Assembly: GCA_020632695.1 (NCBI GenBank)
Contig: JACKFB010000008.1
Location: 200,281-264,280 of the forward strand
Direction of reading: 5' to 3'
DNA length: 64,000 nt
Origin: Deltaproteobacteria bacterium
GTDB lineage: Bacteria; Myxococcota_A; UBA9042; PHBI01; JACKFB01
Part shown: positions 32,154 through 41,508 of the stretch, one piece after another
Layout of the letters: each line of letters begins with the position of its first letter
How positions within the stretch are numbered: the first letter of the stretch is position 1
Notes under the pieces: generated by a model
Database searches by the model: none
Seen by the model: only the letters and a program-made list of their open reading frames with translations
Told to the model about the DNA's origin: nothing
Made by a program: the position numbers and the translations under genes

Positions 32154-34765
32154 GCAGCCCGGAGGGCCTGCCCACCAACGCGGTGTACGGGTTCACGGCG
32201 ATGCTGCTCAAGCTGGTGCGCGAGGAGAAGCCCGACGCCCTGGCGGTGGTCTTCGACAAGTCGGGCCGCAGCTTCCGCAACGACCTGTACGCGCCCTACA
32301 AGGCGCATCGCCCGGCGCCGCCGCCCGATCTGGTGCCGCAGTTCCCGCTGGTGCGCGACGTCACGCGGGCCTTCAACATCCCCGCCCTCGAGATGGAGGG
32401 CTACGAGGCGGACGACATCATCGCGACGCTGGCGACCCGGGCCCGGCGCGAGGGGATCGAGACGGTCATCGTGTCCTCGGACAAGGATCTGATGCAGCTC
32501 GTGGGGCCGGGCGTGCGCATGCTCGACACCATGAAGGACGTCATCTACGACGAGGCGGGCGTCCTCGAGAAGATGGGCGTCCGGCCCGAGCAGATCGTCG
32601 ACTTCCTCGCCCTGCTCGGCGACTCGGTCGACAACATCCCGGGGGTGCCGGGCATCGGGAAGAAGACCGCCGCCGACCTGCTGGGCAGCTACGAGTCGCT
32701 CGACGGCATCTACGCGCACATCGAGGCGATGAAGGGCAAGCGGCGCGAGAACCTCGAGACCTTCCGCGAGCAGGCCTACCTCGCGCAGAAGCTCGCGACG
32801 GTGGCCTGCGACGTGCCCATCGACATCGCCATGGACGCGCTGACGGTCCAGGAGCCCGACAAGGCCGCGCTGACCGAGCTCTTCAGCCGCCTGGGCTTCA
32901 AGACCTGGCATCGCGAGTTCCACGACGCCGAGGCCCTGGACACCGGCCCGCGCCTGGCCCGTGAGGGCTACTCCCTGGTGAGCACCGAGGCCGAGCTGCG
33001 CGCGCTGGCCGAGACGCTGTCGAAGGCGCGGCTGGTGGCCTTCGACACCGAGACGACCGGCCTCGACCCGCGGCGCTCCGAGCTGGTCGGCCTCTCCTTC
33101 GCCACCGACACCCGCCACGCCTGGTACGTGCCCATCCGGCATCAGCTGATGGACGCGAGCGCCGTGCAGCTCACCCCCGAGGCGGCGCTGGCGGCCCTCG
33201 ACCCCATCCTGGCGGACCCCGCGCGCCCCAAGGCCGCCCACAACGCCAAGTTCGACATCCAGGTGCTGCGGCGCGCCGGCGTCACGGTGCGCGGCCTCGC
33301 CTTCGACACGATGCTGGCCAGCTACCTGCTCGACCCGGGCCGCTACGCGCACAGCCTGGACAACATCGCCCTGGACCGCCTCAACCACAAGACGGTGAAG
33401 TTCTCCGACGTCGCCGGCAGCGGGAAGGACCAGGTCACCTTCGACCGCGTGCCGCTGGCCACCGCGCGCGATTACGCCTGCGAGGACGCCCAGGTGGTGA
33501 TGGCGCTGGAAGAGCTCTTCGTGCCCGAGCTCGAGGCCGCCGGGCTGCGCGGGCTGCTCGACGAGCTGGAGCTGCCCCTGGCCCAGGTGCTCGCCGACAT
33601 GGAGGACACCGGCGTCCGCATCGACAGCGACCGCCTGCACGCGCTGTCCGAGGAGCTGGGCGAGCGGGCGCAGGCGCTGGAGACCGAGGCCCACGCGCTG
33701 GCCGGCGAGAGCTTCTCGCTGGGCTCTCCCAAGCAGATCGGCCACATCCTCTTCGAGGTCCTGGGCCTGCCCGCCTCCAAGAAGACGAAGACCGGCTGGT
33801 CCACCGACAGCTCGGTGCTCGAGGAGCTGGCGCCGGTCCACCCGCTGCCGCGCCTCATCCTCGACTGGCGCCAGGCCACCAAGCTCAAGTCCACCTACAC
33901 CGACGTGCTGCCGACCCTGGTCAACCCGGACACCGGCCGCATCCACACCTCCTACAACCAGGCCGTGGCCGCCACCGGGCGCCTCAGCTCCACCGACCCG
34001 AACCTGCAGAACATCCCCGTGCGCACCGAGGACGGCCAGCGCATCCGCGAGGCCTTCGTCGCCGCGCCGGGCCGCGTGCTGCTCTCGGCCGACTACAGCC
34101 AGATCGAGCTGCGGGTGCTGGCCCACATGGCGGGCGAGACCGCCATGCAGCGCGCCTTCCAAGACGGCGCCGACATCCACGCGCGCACCGCCCACGAGCT
34201 CTTCGGCACCCCCGAGGCCGAGGTCACCCGCGAGCAGCGCTCGGTCGCCAAGACCATCAACTTCGGCATCCTGTACGGCATGAGCGCCTTCCGCCTGGCG
34301 CGCGAGCAGAACCTCAGCCGCACCGAGGCCCAGGCGATCATCGACCGCTACTTCTCGCGCTACCCGCGCATCCAGCGCTGGAAGGACCAGACCCTGGAGG
34401 CGGCCCAGCGCGACGGGCAGGTCAGCACGATGCTGGGGCGCATCCGGCGCATCCCCGACATCACGTCGAAGAACGTCATGGCGCGCCGCGGCGCCGAGCG
34501 GGTGGCCATCAACACGCCGATCCAGGGGACGGCCGCCGACATCATCAAGCTGGCGATGGTGAAGCTGCACCGCGAGCTGCCCAAGGCGTCGCCCGACGCG
34601 CTGATGGTCCTGCAGGTACACGACGAGCTGGTGTTCGAGGTGCCCGAGGCCGAGGCCCCGAAGCTGGCCGATTTCGTGACGCGGGTCATGGGGGGCGTGG
34701 TAGATCTGGACGTGCCGCTGGTGGTCAACGCGGCATGGGGAACGAGCTGGTTGGAGGCCCATTGA
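32078..34765 (+). CDS. polA: DNA polymerase I
   Basis: A full three-domain Pol I of 895 residues. The N-terminal 5' nuclease (residues ~1-300) has its metal-site motifs (YLVDGSTYIFRAFFA, GYEADDIIATLA, VSSDKDLMQLV, GDSVDNIPGVPGIG). The 3'-5' proofreading domain is active-looking: Exo I FDTETTGLDP (about residue 323), Exo II AHNAKFDIQVL, Exo III YACEDAQVV. The polymerase domain has motif A ADYSQIELRVLAH (about 670), motif B RSVAKTINFGILYG and motif C LQVHDELVFEV (about 844). It repairs DNA and removes RNA primers. The 3' end overlaps the histidine kinase start. Confidence 0.97.
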   Translation: MEPKRLYLVDGSTYIFRAFFAIRSLSSPEGLPTNAVYGFTAMLLKLVREEKPDALAVVFDKSGRSFRNDLYAPYKAHRPAPPPDLVPQFPLVRDVTRAFNIPALEMEGYEADDIIATLATRARREGIETVIVSSDKDLMQLVGPGVRMLDTMKDVIYDEAGVLEKMGVRPEQIVDFLALLGDSVDNIPGVPGIGKKTAADLLGSYESLDGIYAHIEAMKGKRRENLETFREQAYLAQKLATVACDVPIDIAMDALTVQEPDKAALTELFSRLGFKTWHREFHDAEALDTGPRLAREGYSLVSTEAELRALAETLSKARLVAFDTETTGLDPRRSELVGLSFATDTRHAWYVPIRHQLMDASAVQLTPEAALAALDPILADPARPKAAHNAKFDIQVLRRAGVTVRGLAFDTMLASYLLDPGRYAHSLDNIALDRLNHKTVKFSDVAGSGKDQVTFDRVPLATARDYACEDAQVVMALEELFVPELEAAGLRGLLDELELPLAQVLADMEDTGVRIDSDRLHALSEELGERAQALETEAHALAGESFSLGSPKQIGHILFEVLGLPASKKTKTGWSTDSSVLEELAPVHPLPRLILDWRQATKLKSTYTDVLPTLVNPDTGRIHTSYNQAVAATGRLSSTDPNLQNIPVRTEDGQRIREAFVAAPGRVLLSADYSQIELRVLAHMAGETAMQRAFQDGADIHARTAHELFGTPEAEVTREQRSVAKTINFGILYGMSAFRLAREQNLSRTEAQAIIDRYFSRYPRIQRWKDQTLEAAQRDGQVSTMLGRIRRIPDITSKNVMARRGAERVAINTPIQGTAADIIKLAMVKLHRELPKASPDALMVLQVHDELVFEVPEAEAPKLADFVTRVMGGVVDLDVPLVVNAAWGTSWLEAH

Positions 34766-36618
34766 CGCAGGCGGACTCGGGCGTGCTGGCGACGACGCAG
34801 ACCGCGCTCCCGGGCGCCGAGGCCGGGATGGCCGAGGCCACCGTGAGCGAGATGGCGCACCGCATCGCAGAGCTGCAGGCGCAGCTCCGGCTCGAGCGGC
34901 TCAAGCTCGAGGGCATCGAGGAGATCAGCCGCGCCCTGGGCAGCGAGCACAACATCGAGCGCATCCTCGAGATCGTCATGGAGCGCACGACCGAGCTGCT
35001 CGACGCCGAGCGGTCCACGCTCTTCGTGGTCGACGAGCAGAGCCGGACCCTGTGGTCGCGGGCGACCCAGGGCGGCGACGTCGAGGTGCTCGAGGTGCCG
35101 CTGGGCCACGGCATCGCCGGCTGGGTGGCCGAGCACGGCCGCTCGGTCAACGTGAAGGACGCCTACAAGGACCCGCGCTTCGACGGCAGCCAGGACCAGA
35201 AGACCGGCTATCGCACGCGCTCGATGGTGTGCGCCCCGCTGCGCGACTCGCAGCAGAAGCTCATCGGCGTCATCGAGGTGCTCAACAAGCGCGACGGCTA
35301 CTTCACGCCGGCCGACGAGGACCTGCTCGCGGCCATCGCGTCGCAGGCCGCCATCAGCATCCAGAACGCCACGCTCTACGTCGACATCGTCGGCAAGAAC
35401 ATCGACCTGCTCGAGACCTCCATGCGCCTGGAGGCCCGCACCGCCGAGATCGAGCTGCTCTTCCGGGTCGAGCGCGCCGCCGCCACCGCCACCACCCTGC
35501 CCTCGGCCCTTGCCGCGCTGGTCGACGAGACCCTGGCGGAGTTCCCCTGCGGCGCGGCGGCGGTGTGGCTGGTCGACGAGGCGCGCGACGCCGTGCTGCC
35601 CGCCCACGCCTCGGCCTGCGACGCCGCGATGCTGGACGGCTCCGACGGCTCGCTCGGCCAGGAGGTCGCCTCGCGCGTGCTGGCGTCGGGCGAGTGCCTG
35701 CGCCTGCCGCCGCGCACGGCCGCCGACGGCGAGCTGGCCGAGCGCATCGCCGCCGAGCCGCGCTGGAAGGTGGACCACCTGGTCGCCGTCCCCATCGTCC
35801 ACAAGGACCGGCGCCTGGGAGCGCTCATCCTGGTGAACCGGGCGGCCGGCCACCGCGGCTTCGACGACCAGGACGTGCGCATCCTGCAGCTCATCACGGC
35901 CCGCTTCGGGCTGACGGTGGCCATCGCCCACGCCCAGGACGAGGAGCACAAGGCCGAGCGCCTGGCCACCATCGGCCAGATGCTGTCCAGCGTGCTGCAC
36001 GACATGAAGACGCCGCTCACCATCATCGGCGGCTACGCGCGGCTGATGGCGCGCACCGACGAGGCCGACAAGCGCGAGGCCCAGCGCGAGCACATCCGCC
36101 GGCAGATCCAGCAGCTCAAGGACATGACGGTGGAGCTGCTGGCCTTCGCGCGCGGCGAGACCGAGGTGCTGCTGCGCAAGGTCTTCGTGCGCGACTTCCT
36201 CGAGGACGTCCGCAGCCAGCTCGCCGAGGAGTTCGCCGACAGCGGCGTCGAGCTGGTGGTCGAGGCGGCCTACGGCGGCGCCGTGCGCATGGACGAGACG
36301 AAGATGCGGCGGGTCATCTACAACCTCGCGCGCAACGGCCGCGAGGCGATGGCTGCCACCGGCGGGACTTTTTCCATCCGCGTGGAAGGGGATGACACCC
36401 AGGTGGTGTTCCACTTCTCCGACACGGGCCCCGGTCTGCCGGACGCGATACGCGGACGGCTCTTCGAGCCCTTCGCCACGTGGGGCAAGAAGCACGGAAC
36501 GGGATTGGGTCTGGCGATCGTGAAGAAGATCGTCGACGAGCATCGCGGGACCATCTCGGTCGACTCCGAACCCGGACGCGGCACGACCTTCAGCATCACC
36601 ATCCCCTCCGCCGACTGA
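34735..36618 (+). CDS. Tandem-GAF sensor histidine kinase
   Basis: A cytoplasmic histidine kinase of about 627 residues. A coiled coil (residues ~30-60) leads into a first GAF domain (~75-215; ERSTLFVVDEQSRTLWSR, APLRDSQQKLIGVIEVLNK) and a second GAF domain (~245-400). Next comes a HisKA domain with the phospho-accepting His422 in SSVLHDMKTPLTIIGG, then an HATPase domain with N box NLARNGREAM, G1 DTGPGLP and G2 GTGLGLAIVKK. There is no receiver and no membrane segment. ATG 34735 overlaps polA by 31 bases; a TTG at 34762 with GGAGG upstream is a good alternative start. Response regulator unknown. Confidence 0.92.
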   Translation: MGNELVGGPLTQADSGVLATTQTALPGAEAGMAEATVSEMAHRIAELQAQLRLERLKLEGIEEISRALGSEHNIERILEIVMERTTELLDAERSTLFVVDEQSRTLWSRATQGGDVEVLEVPLGHGIAGWVAEHGRSVNVKDAYKDPRFDGSQDQKTGYRTRSMVCAPLRDSQQKLIGVIEVLNKRDGYFTPADEDLLAAIASQAAISIQNATLYVDIVGKNIDLLETSMRLEARTAEIELLFRVERAAATATTLPSALAALVDETLAEFPCGAAAVWLVDEARDAVLPAHASACDAAMLDGSDGSLGQEVASRVLASGECLRLPPRTAADGELAERIAAEPRWKVDHLVAVPIVHKDRRLGALILVNRAAGHRGFDDQDVRILQLITARFGLTVAIAHAQDEEHKAERLATIGQMLSSVLHDMKTPLTIIGGYARLMARTDEADKREAQREHIRRQIQQLKDMTVELLAFARGETEVLLRKVFVRDFLEDVRSQLAEEFADSGVELVVEAAYGGAVRMDETKMRRVIYNLARNGREAMAATGGTFSIRVEGDDTQVVFHFSDTGPGLPDAIRGRLFEPFATWGKKHGTGLGLAIVKKIVDEHRGTISVDSEPGRGTTFSITIPSAD

Positions 36619-36671
36619 CGGGCCGTCGCCACGCCCCGCGGTCTCCAGACGAAGAAGAAGGGACGCAGCCC

Positions 36672-37298
36672 ATGTCACTGTACGAGCTCTTCGAGCGGGG
36701 CGGCCCGCTCATGTGGGCCATCCTCATCGCTTCGATCGTAGGGATCGCGGCGTTCATCGAGCGGATGTGGGCGCTGCGGCGGTCGCGCATCCTGCCCGAG
36801 TCGGTGCTGGAGAGCCTGCTCAAGCACCTGGAGGCCGGCGACCGCGAGCGGGCCGCGCAGCTCTGTCGGGACCACCAGGCCTCGCTGTGCCGTATCGTCG
36901 ACGCGGGCCTGCGCCACCGCGCCGGCGGGCGGACGGTCGCGCGCGAGGCCATGGAGGAGACGGGGCGGGTCGAGGTCGCGCAGCTCGAGGTGGGCGTCGG
37001 CGCGCTGTCGACGGTGGCGGCCATCGCGCCGCTGCTGGGTCTGCTCGGCACGGTCACCGGCATGATCAAGGTGTTTCGCGACGTGGCCGGGTCGCAGAAC
37101 CCGGACATCGCGCTGCTGGCGCGCGGCATCTGGGAGGCGCTGCTGACCACCGGCGCCGGCCTGACCGTCGCCATCCCGATCTACGTGGCCTACCGCTTCG
37201 TCGAGGGGCGCATCGGACACCACGAGCGCGACCTGGAGGAGGCCGGCCTCGAGGTGCTGGACCTCATCTGCCCGCCGGCGCCCGGAGACGAGGCGTGA
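36672..37298 (+). CDS. exbB: ExbB/TolQ-type proton channel subunit
   Basis: Inner-membrane subunit of a proton-driven motor (ExbB/TolQ/MotA family), 208 residues. An N-terminal helix (MWAILIASIVGIAAFIERMW) precedes a cytoplasmic loop. Two more helices carry the family signature: LSTVAAIAPLLGLLGTVTGM followed by the IALLARGIWEALLTTGAGLT segment. The start follows GAAGGGACG. The stop overlaps the GTG of exbD (GTGA), so the two subunits are coupled. It may energise an outer-membrane receptor or cell-envelope transport; no TonB gene is seen nearby. Confidence 0.9.
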   Translation: MSLYELFERGGPLMWAILIASIVGIAAFIERMWALRRSRILPESVLESLLKHLEAGDRERAAQLCRDHQASLCRIVDAGLRHRAGGRTVAREAMEETGRVEVAQLEVGVGALSTVAAIAPLLGLLGTVTGMIKVFRDVAGSQNPDIALLARGIWEALLTTGAGLTVAIPIYVAYRFVEGRIGHHERDLEEAGLEVLDLICPPAPGDEA

Positions 37299-37840
37299 AC
37301 TTCCGCTCCACGCGCGGGCGGCGCGGGCGCGTCGAGACCAGCATCGACATCACCAGCCTGGTCGACGTGGTGTTCCTGCTGCTGATCTTCCTGCTGGTGA
37401 CCACCACCTTCAAGCGCGAGGAGCACGCCTTCCCGGTGGAGCTGCCGACCTCGAGCGTGAAGCAGGTGACGATCACCACGGACAAGACGACGATCTTCAT
37501 CACCAAGGACGGCGGGCTACACCTGCTGACCGTACCCTCGGACGCGGCGCCGGGCGTCCCGCTCGGCCAGGGCAGCGCCGACGCGCTCACCGACGAGGAG
37601 CTGGAGAAGCGCCTGGCGGAGCTGCACGAGCGCCGGCCCGACGCGCCGGTGGCCATCCGCGCCGAGCAGGAGACCCGCTACCAGCGCATGATCGACGTGG
37701 TGGCGCTGGTGGAGAGCGCGGGCTTCACGAACCTCTACTTCCCCTACGAGCACGAGGCCGGCGCGCCGCCGGCTCCCGGGTCCGCGCCCGCACCCGCGCC
37801 CGCTCCTGCGCCCTCCCCCGCCCCCGCTCCCGAGCCCTGA
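37295..37840 (+). CDS. exbD: ExbD/TolR-type subunit
   Basis: Partner of ExbB, 181 residues, starting at a GTG that overlaps the exbB stop. A short cytoplasmic N-terminus leads into one transmembrane helix with the protonatable Asp (ITSLVDVVFLLLIFLLVTTT). The periplasmic domain contains PVAIRAEQETRYQRMIDVVA, the usual C-terminal signature. The last ~25 residues are a Pro/Ala repeat (PAPAPAPAPSPAPAPEP), a periplasmic low-complexity tail not needed for the fold. Confidence 0.9.
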   Translation: MNFRSTRGRRGRVETSIDITSLVDVVFLLLIFLLVTTTFKREEHAFPVELPTSSVKQVTITTDKTTIFITKDGGLHLLTVPSDAAPGVPLGQGSADALTDEELEKRLAELHERRPDAPVAIRAEQETRYQRMIDVVALVESAGFTNLYFPYEHEAGAPPAPGSAPAPAPAPAPSPAPAPEP

Positions 37841-37873
37841 GCCGCAGCCCGTCCCGATCCCCGGCGGCTTTCT

Positions 37874-37889
37874 TGGCATCTGGCTTGCT
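37874..37889 (+). promoter_or_regulatory. Possible sigma54 promoter before the FtsB-like gene
   Basis: TGGCAT-N5-TTGCT keeps the GG and GC dinucleotides at the right spacing, with one departure from the best consensus. The predicted start, about 37900, lies 50 bases before the FtsB-like ATG. Confidence 0.45.
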
Positions 37890-37949
37890 CCCCCTTAGGC
37901 TCCTTCGTCATCCATCCGTCACGAACGACGCCAGCCTCGGTCGGTGCGC

Positions 37950-38258
37950 ATGTTCGAAGCCAGAAGCAGCATCCTCTTCCGACGCGTCCTCATCGGCCTG
38001 CTCGTCGCCGGCGTCATCGGCATCCTGACGCTGCGCGTGGTCGACCCGGCCCGCACCGCGCGCGCCGAGATGCTGGAGCGTCAGCTCGCGCGCCTGGAGA
38101 CCATCGACGGCGTGATGGGGCGCGAGAACGCGCGCCTCGAGGAGCGCCTGCGCGGCCTCGAGGAGGGCAGCACCGCCTGGAAGGAGCTGGCGCGCCGACA
38201 GCACGGGATGCTCTCGGCCGGCGAGGTCATCTTCCGCTTTCCGGTGGCCTCACGCTGA
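37950..38258 (+). CDS. FtsB/DivIC-like septum formation initiator
   Basis: A 102-residue bitopic membrane protein. A short N-terminus and one transmembrane helix (VLIGLLVAGVIGILTL) are followed by a coiled coil (RAEMLERQLARLETIDGVMG, RENARLEERLRGLEEG) and a short tail ending EVIFRFP, the usual end of FtsB-type proteins. FtsB bridges FtsL and FtsQ in the divisome. A GTG at 37944 is an alternative start. The 3' end overlaps the convergent lipoprotein gene by 32 bases. Confidence 0.78.
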   Translation: MFEARSSILFRRVLIGLLVAGVIGILTLRVVDPARTARAEMLERQLARLETIDGVMGRENARLEERLRGLEEGSTAWKELARRQHGMLSAGEVIFRFPVASR

Positions 38259-38844
38259 AGATCGCCGCCTGCTCGCGCAGCAGCAGGTCGCCGAGGCAGC
38301 TCGTCGTCTGGCGCTGACGCCGCAGCCGGTTGGCGTCGTCGCGAGCCTCCTGACAGGCCCAGGTGTTGGGGCCCGACTCCTCGCACAGGCGCTGCTGGAG
38401 CAGGCGGCAGGCGTTGAGGCCCTTGCCGCGCGCCGGCTCGCCCTTGGCCTCGATGAGGGCATGGTGGCGCTCCAGCACCGCGTCGCAGGCAGCCTCCCAC
38501 TCCGGAGGCCGCTCGGCTGGGAAGGCGCGGCGTGCCTCGGCGCACTCCTCGCCGTCGGGGCCGAGCCCCTCGCAGGCGCGCGCCAGGAGCCGCTCACAGG
38601 GAGTGAGCGCGGCGTCCTCGTCGGCGTCGGCGGGCTCGGCGGCGGGCGCCTCCACGGGCGGCGCGGTGGTGGACGCGTCCTCTGGCTCGGGCGCCTCCGC
38701 GGTAGTGGCCGGCAGCACCTCGGCAGCCCAGCGCACCACCTTGTCGGCCGGCTCGCGGCCGCAGCCTGGCGCCCCCGCGCACACCCACGCCAGCGCGTAC
38801 GCCGCCAGCACGCTCCCCAGCGCGCTCCGGGGTGCCTCGCCCAC
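38227..38844 (-). CDS. Cys-containing lipoprotein
   Basis: A 205-residue protein with a signal peptide and probable lipobox (CAGAPGC, Cys about residue 28), an Ala/Pro/Glu/Asp-rich linker to about residue 80, and a helical C-terminal domain with regularly placed cysteines (TPCERLLARACEGLG, EECAEARRAF, LNACRLLQQRLCEE, TWACQEARDD, TTSCLGDLL). The Cys pairs probably staple helical hairpins outside the cytoplasm. Function unknown. It lies 3 bases downstream of the transporter gene on the same strand, so the two are probably co-transcribed. Confidence 0.75.
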   Translation of the reverse strand: MGEAPRSALGSVLAAYALAWVCAGAPGCGREPADKVVRWAAEVLPATTAEAPEPEDASTTAPPVEAPAAEPADADEDAALTPCERLLARACEGLGPDGEECAEARRAFPAERPPEWEAACDAVLERHHALIEAKGEPARGKGLNACRLLQQRLCEESGPNTWACQEARDDANRLRRQRQTTSCLGDLLLREQAAIFSVRPPESGR

Positions 38845-38847
38845 GCC

Positions 38848-40419
38848 TCAGTGCGCCCCGGCCTTCGCCCGCGGCTGCGGCTTGGCGTTCCAGATGCGCA
38901 GCGCCAGCAGCAGCCCCACGCCGGCCACCGGCACCATGATGACCGGCCACATCCACCAGTTCGCCGGATCCTGGCCGGCCTCGCCCTTGGGCAGCACCTG
39001 CCCGTAGATGATGGCCTGGGCCGCCGTGCCCAGGTACACGAGGCCGTCGATGATTCCGACCGCCACGCCCACGTTTCGCCGGCCGCCGAAGTCCATGCTG
39101 GCGGTCCCGGAGAGCATCCCGTGCACCCCGATGATGCACAGGGACATGAACACCATCAGCCACCCCACGACCGGAGTGGTGAGGATGCCGATGAGCACGG
39201 CGGCGCCGGCGAGCATGCCGGCGTAGAGCATCCCGGCGACCGGGCCGCGGCGGGATTGGAAGACCCGGTCGCTGATGATGCCGGCGATGGTGCCGCCGAG
39301 GATGCCCGCGCAGCAGAGCAGCATCCCCCAGTGGTGCGGCACGAAGGACTCCATGATGTGGGTCTCCTTCGCGAAGATGATGTACCACTGCATGATCGCG
39401 TTGCGCAGAAACCCGCTGCAGAACTCGATGGCGGCGATGGTGACGATGACCGGGTTGGTGAACATGCGGCGCGCCACCTCGAACACGCCCAGGCGGGGGC
39501 CCGTGTCGCCCGAGGAGGCGTCGGCGGTGTCGAAGTCCCGCTGTCCTGCGTCCCCCGGTGTGTCGCGCACGAAGAAGAAGTCGAGCAGCGCGAAGAAGAG
39601 CAGCAGCCCGGCGGGGATGTAGAAGACCCACCAGAAGGGAGCGACGGCGCCTTCGATGCCGGCGACGCTGCCCTGGGCGGCCTCGACGATGATGCGGCCG
39701 CCGTCGTAGGCGAAGTAGACGCCCAGGGAGATGAGCACGCCGAAGATGGCGCCGAACACGCCGCGCTCGGAGACGTGGAACCAGGAGGCGTTGACCTTGA
39801 CGATGGAGACCGCGCCGAAGCTCTGGAAGTACATGTTGAGCGCGTAGAGGATGCTGAAGGTGACGACCAGGTGGCTCGGGGCGTAGCGGCCGGTGAGGAT
39901 GGCCCACACGGTGACGCCCATGAGGATGTTCATGAGCGCGGCGCCGATCGCCGAGATCATGATGGTGCGGCGGCCGCCGATGCGGTCGGTGAGCGGGCCG
40001 TTGATGACGAAGGACACGCCGTAGACCAATGTGCCCCAGAAGAAGATGGTGCCGAAGTCCTCCTTGGGCATCAGCGAGCCCAGGGCGTTCTTCGAGACCG
40101 TCAGGTTGTAGCGGCCCATGTAGAGGAAGGCGTAGGTCAGGCCCAGCGGCAGCCAGTTGAGGACGCGGCGGCGGCGGAAGGCGTCGGAGTGGCCGAGCTG
40201 GACCCGCGGCAGGCGCCCGATGACGATGGCGACCACGACCAGCAGGATGACGATCGGCTCGAGCTCCTCGACCACCTTCCGGAGCGAGCTCATCTCGCCG
40301 GCGGCGGCGGCCTCGGCGGCCAGCGCGGGCAGCCCGGCAGCGGCGACGCAGATCAGCGCGGCGAGCAGCCGGCGGCCCAGCGTGGCGGCGGTGCGAAGGA
40401 GCGGGATGGTGGCTTCCAC
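38848..40419 (-). CDS. MFS transporter, GlpT/UhpT-like (organophosphate:phosphate antiporter family)
   Basis: A 523-residue multi-pass permease. After an N-terminal hydrophobic extension (signal-peptide-like, then one helix VILLVVVAIVIG) comes the MFS core: LGLTYAFLYMGRYNLTVSKN, the loop motif GPLTDRIGGRRTIM and a second half with GGTIAGIISDRVFQSRRGP. The R-Y-N near the first core helix is typical of the GlpT group, which exchanges sugar- or glycerol-phosphates for phosphate. The start is a GTG at 40419. Substrate not determinable. The extra N-terminal part is unusual for the family. Confidence 0.85.
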   Translation of the reverse strand: MEATIPLLRTAATLGRRLLAALICVAAAGLPALAAEAAAAGEMSSLRKVVEELEPIVILLVVVAIVIGRLPRVQLGHSDAFRRRRVLNWLPLGLTYAFLYMGRYNLTVSKNALGSLMPKEDFGTIFFWGTLVYGVSFVINGPLTDRIGGRRTIMISAIGAALMNILMGVTVWAILTGRYAPSHLVVTFSILYALNMYFQSFGAVSIVKVNASWFHVSERGVFGAIFGVLISLGVYFAYDGGRIIVEAAQGSVAGIEGAVAPFWWVFYIPAGLLLFFALLDFFFVRDTPGDAGQRDFDTADASSGDTGPRLGVFEVARRMFTNPVIVTIAAIEFCSGFLRNAIMQWYIIFAKETHIMESFVPHHWGMLLCCAGILGGTIAGIISDRVFQSRRGPVAGMLYAGMLAGAAVLIGILTTPVVGWLMVFMSLCIIGVHGMLSGTASMDFGGRRNVGVAVGIIDGLVYLGTAAQAIIYGQVLPKGEAGQDPANWWMWPVIMVPVAGVGLLLALRIWNAKPQPRAKAGAH

Positions 40420-40523
40420 GGGCGGCCGTTCCTTTCCGCGTCACGAAGGCCGGACCGACGCGGTGGGACGTGCCTACCGCGGGCCGCGCGGCACGGTCAA
40501 CCGGGCGAGGCGGCGCGCGCGGG

Positions 40524-41234
40524 TCAGGGCAGCAGGCCGCGGAAATCGGCGACGCGCTGGAGGCCCGGCGCCAGCGGCGGCGCACCGGGCGCGCAGGAGG
40601 TGTCCAGCAGCACGCAGGCCGCCGCGGGGAAGGCCTCGTGGAAGAGGTTGCAGAGGCCCGGCTCGTTGTCGAACACGGCGACGACCTCGCCAGTGGCGCG
40701 CAGATGCTCGACCACCGAGGCCTTGTACTCCTCGTCGGGGGTGCTGAAGCGATCCTTCAGGATGATGCGCGTGTCCACCGTCCCCACCGGGAAGCCGTCG
40801 CGCTGCAGCGCCTGCACGGTGCCGACCAGCATGTTGGGGGCGTCGCGGCCGGTCAGGTAGGCGGGCACCAGCCCGGCGGTGTATAGCGCGCGCACGAAGG
40901 CCACCGCGCCCGGGTTGGGCAGGTCGTGGATGACGTAGGCGTCGGTGAAGAAGCGCTCGAACCAGAAGGTCTGGACCTGCTCGATGAGCGCCTCGTCGGT
41001 CACGCCCAGGGCGCGCAGGGTGTCGCCGGTGCGGTAGGCCATCGCCGAGCGCGCCAGGGTGTCGAGGCGTTCGTAGAGGCCCGGGTGCCCGACGGCGTGC
41101 AGGTGGGCGAACTCCTGCAGGATGCGCAGCGTCCGCGGCGTGTTGTCGTAGAGGGTGCCGTCCAGGTCCAGGACGACCAGCGGATCGCGCCCCGCCGCCC
41201 GCGCGCGCTCGGCGGCGCCGAGGATCGTTGCCAT
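40524..41234 (-). CDS. HAD-family phosphatase-like hydrolase
   Basis: A 236-residue haloacid-dehalogenase-fold protein. Motif I is VVLDLDGTLYDN with both Asp residues; the later motifs TGRDAPNMLVG (motif II Thr), KDRFSTPDEEYKASV (motif III Lys) and FDNEPGLCNLF (motif IV acidic pair) are present. The start at ATG 41234 is taken because the preceding in-frame codons read into the repeat element and are Arg-rich. Likely dephosphorylates a small metabolite in the cytoplasm. Substrate unknown. Confidence 0.85.
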   Translation of the reverse strand: MATILGAAERARAAGRDPLVVLDLDGTLYDNTPRTLRILQEFAHLHAVGHPGLYERLDTLARSAMAYRTGDTLRALGVTDEALIEQVQTFWFERFFTDAYVIHDLPNPGAVAFVRALYTAGLVPAYLTGRDAPNMLVGTVQALQRDGFPVGTVDTRIILKDRFSTPDEEYKASVVEHLRATGEVVAVFDNEPGLCNLFHEAFPAAACVLLDTSCAPGAPPLAPGLQRVADFRGLLP

Positions 41235-41356
41235 GAGCGAAGAAGCAGCCACGCGTCCCTCCTGCGAGGCGGCGAGCCTTGCACGCGCGAAAGCACCGGG
41301 CAACCACCCTGTGCGGGCGTCCTGCGCGGCGGCCCGGCGACGCCGCGGCGCGCTCA

Positions 41357-41508
41357 GCGGGTGCTCTGACGCGCGGACCGAGGGGGCGCCAGCGACGTGC
41401 TTCCAAGCGCTTGCACCCCGGAGGATGCTCGGCTCGCCGGGAGGCGAGGCGCTCAGGTCCATGAAAAGCCTCGCTCCAGCCGAGCGGCGGCAGAACGTGA
41501 GATCCCCT
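41357..41508 (-). repeat. MITE-like element copy 2, inserted at a TGA stop codon
   Basis: A 152-bp diverged relative of the element at 14543. The plus strand here aligns with the minus strand there: CGGACCGAG, then GGGGCGCCAGCGACGT in the left part, and CCAGCCG-GCG-CGG-AGAA in the right part, at the same spacing. Ends are less perfectly inverted. It is flanked by TCA at 41354-41356 and 41509-41511, that is TGA on the minus strand. The latter TGA is the stop codon of the gene ending at 41509. Orientation relative to that gene is the same as for copy 1 and its gene. Confidence 0.7.

Noticed and set aside
31265..34762. Minus-strand open frame of over 1100 codons opposite polA
   Set aside because: It is antisense to polA, rich in Arg, Gly, His and Val, and without any domain; a by-product of high GC content.
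38461..40860. Long plus-strand frame opposite the transporter gene
   Set aside because: Antisense to a clear MFS permease; His/Asp/Arg-rich with no domain.
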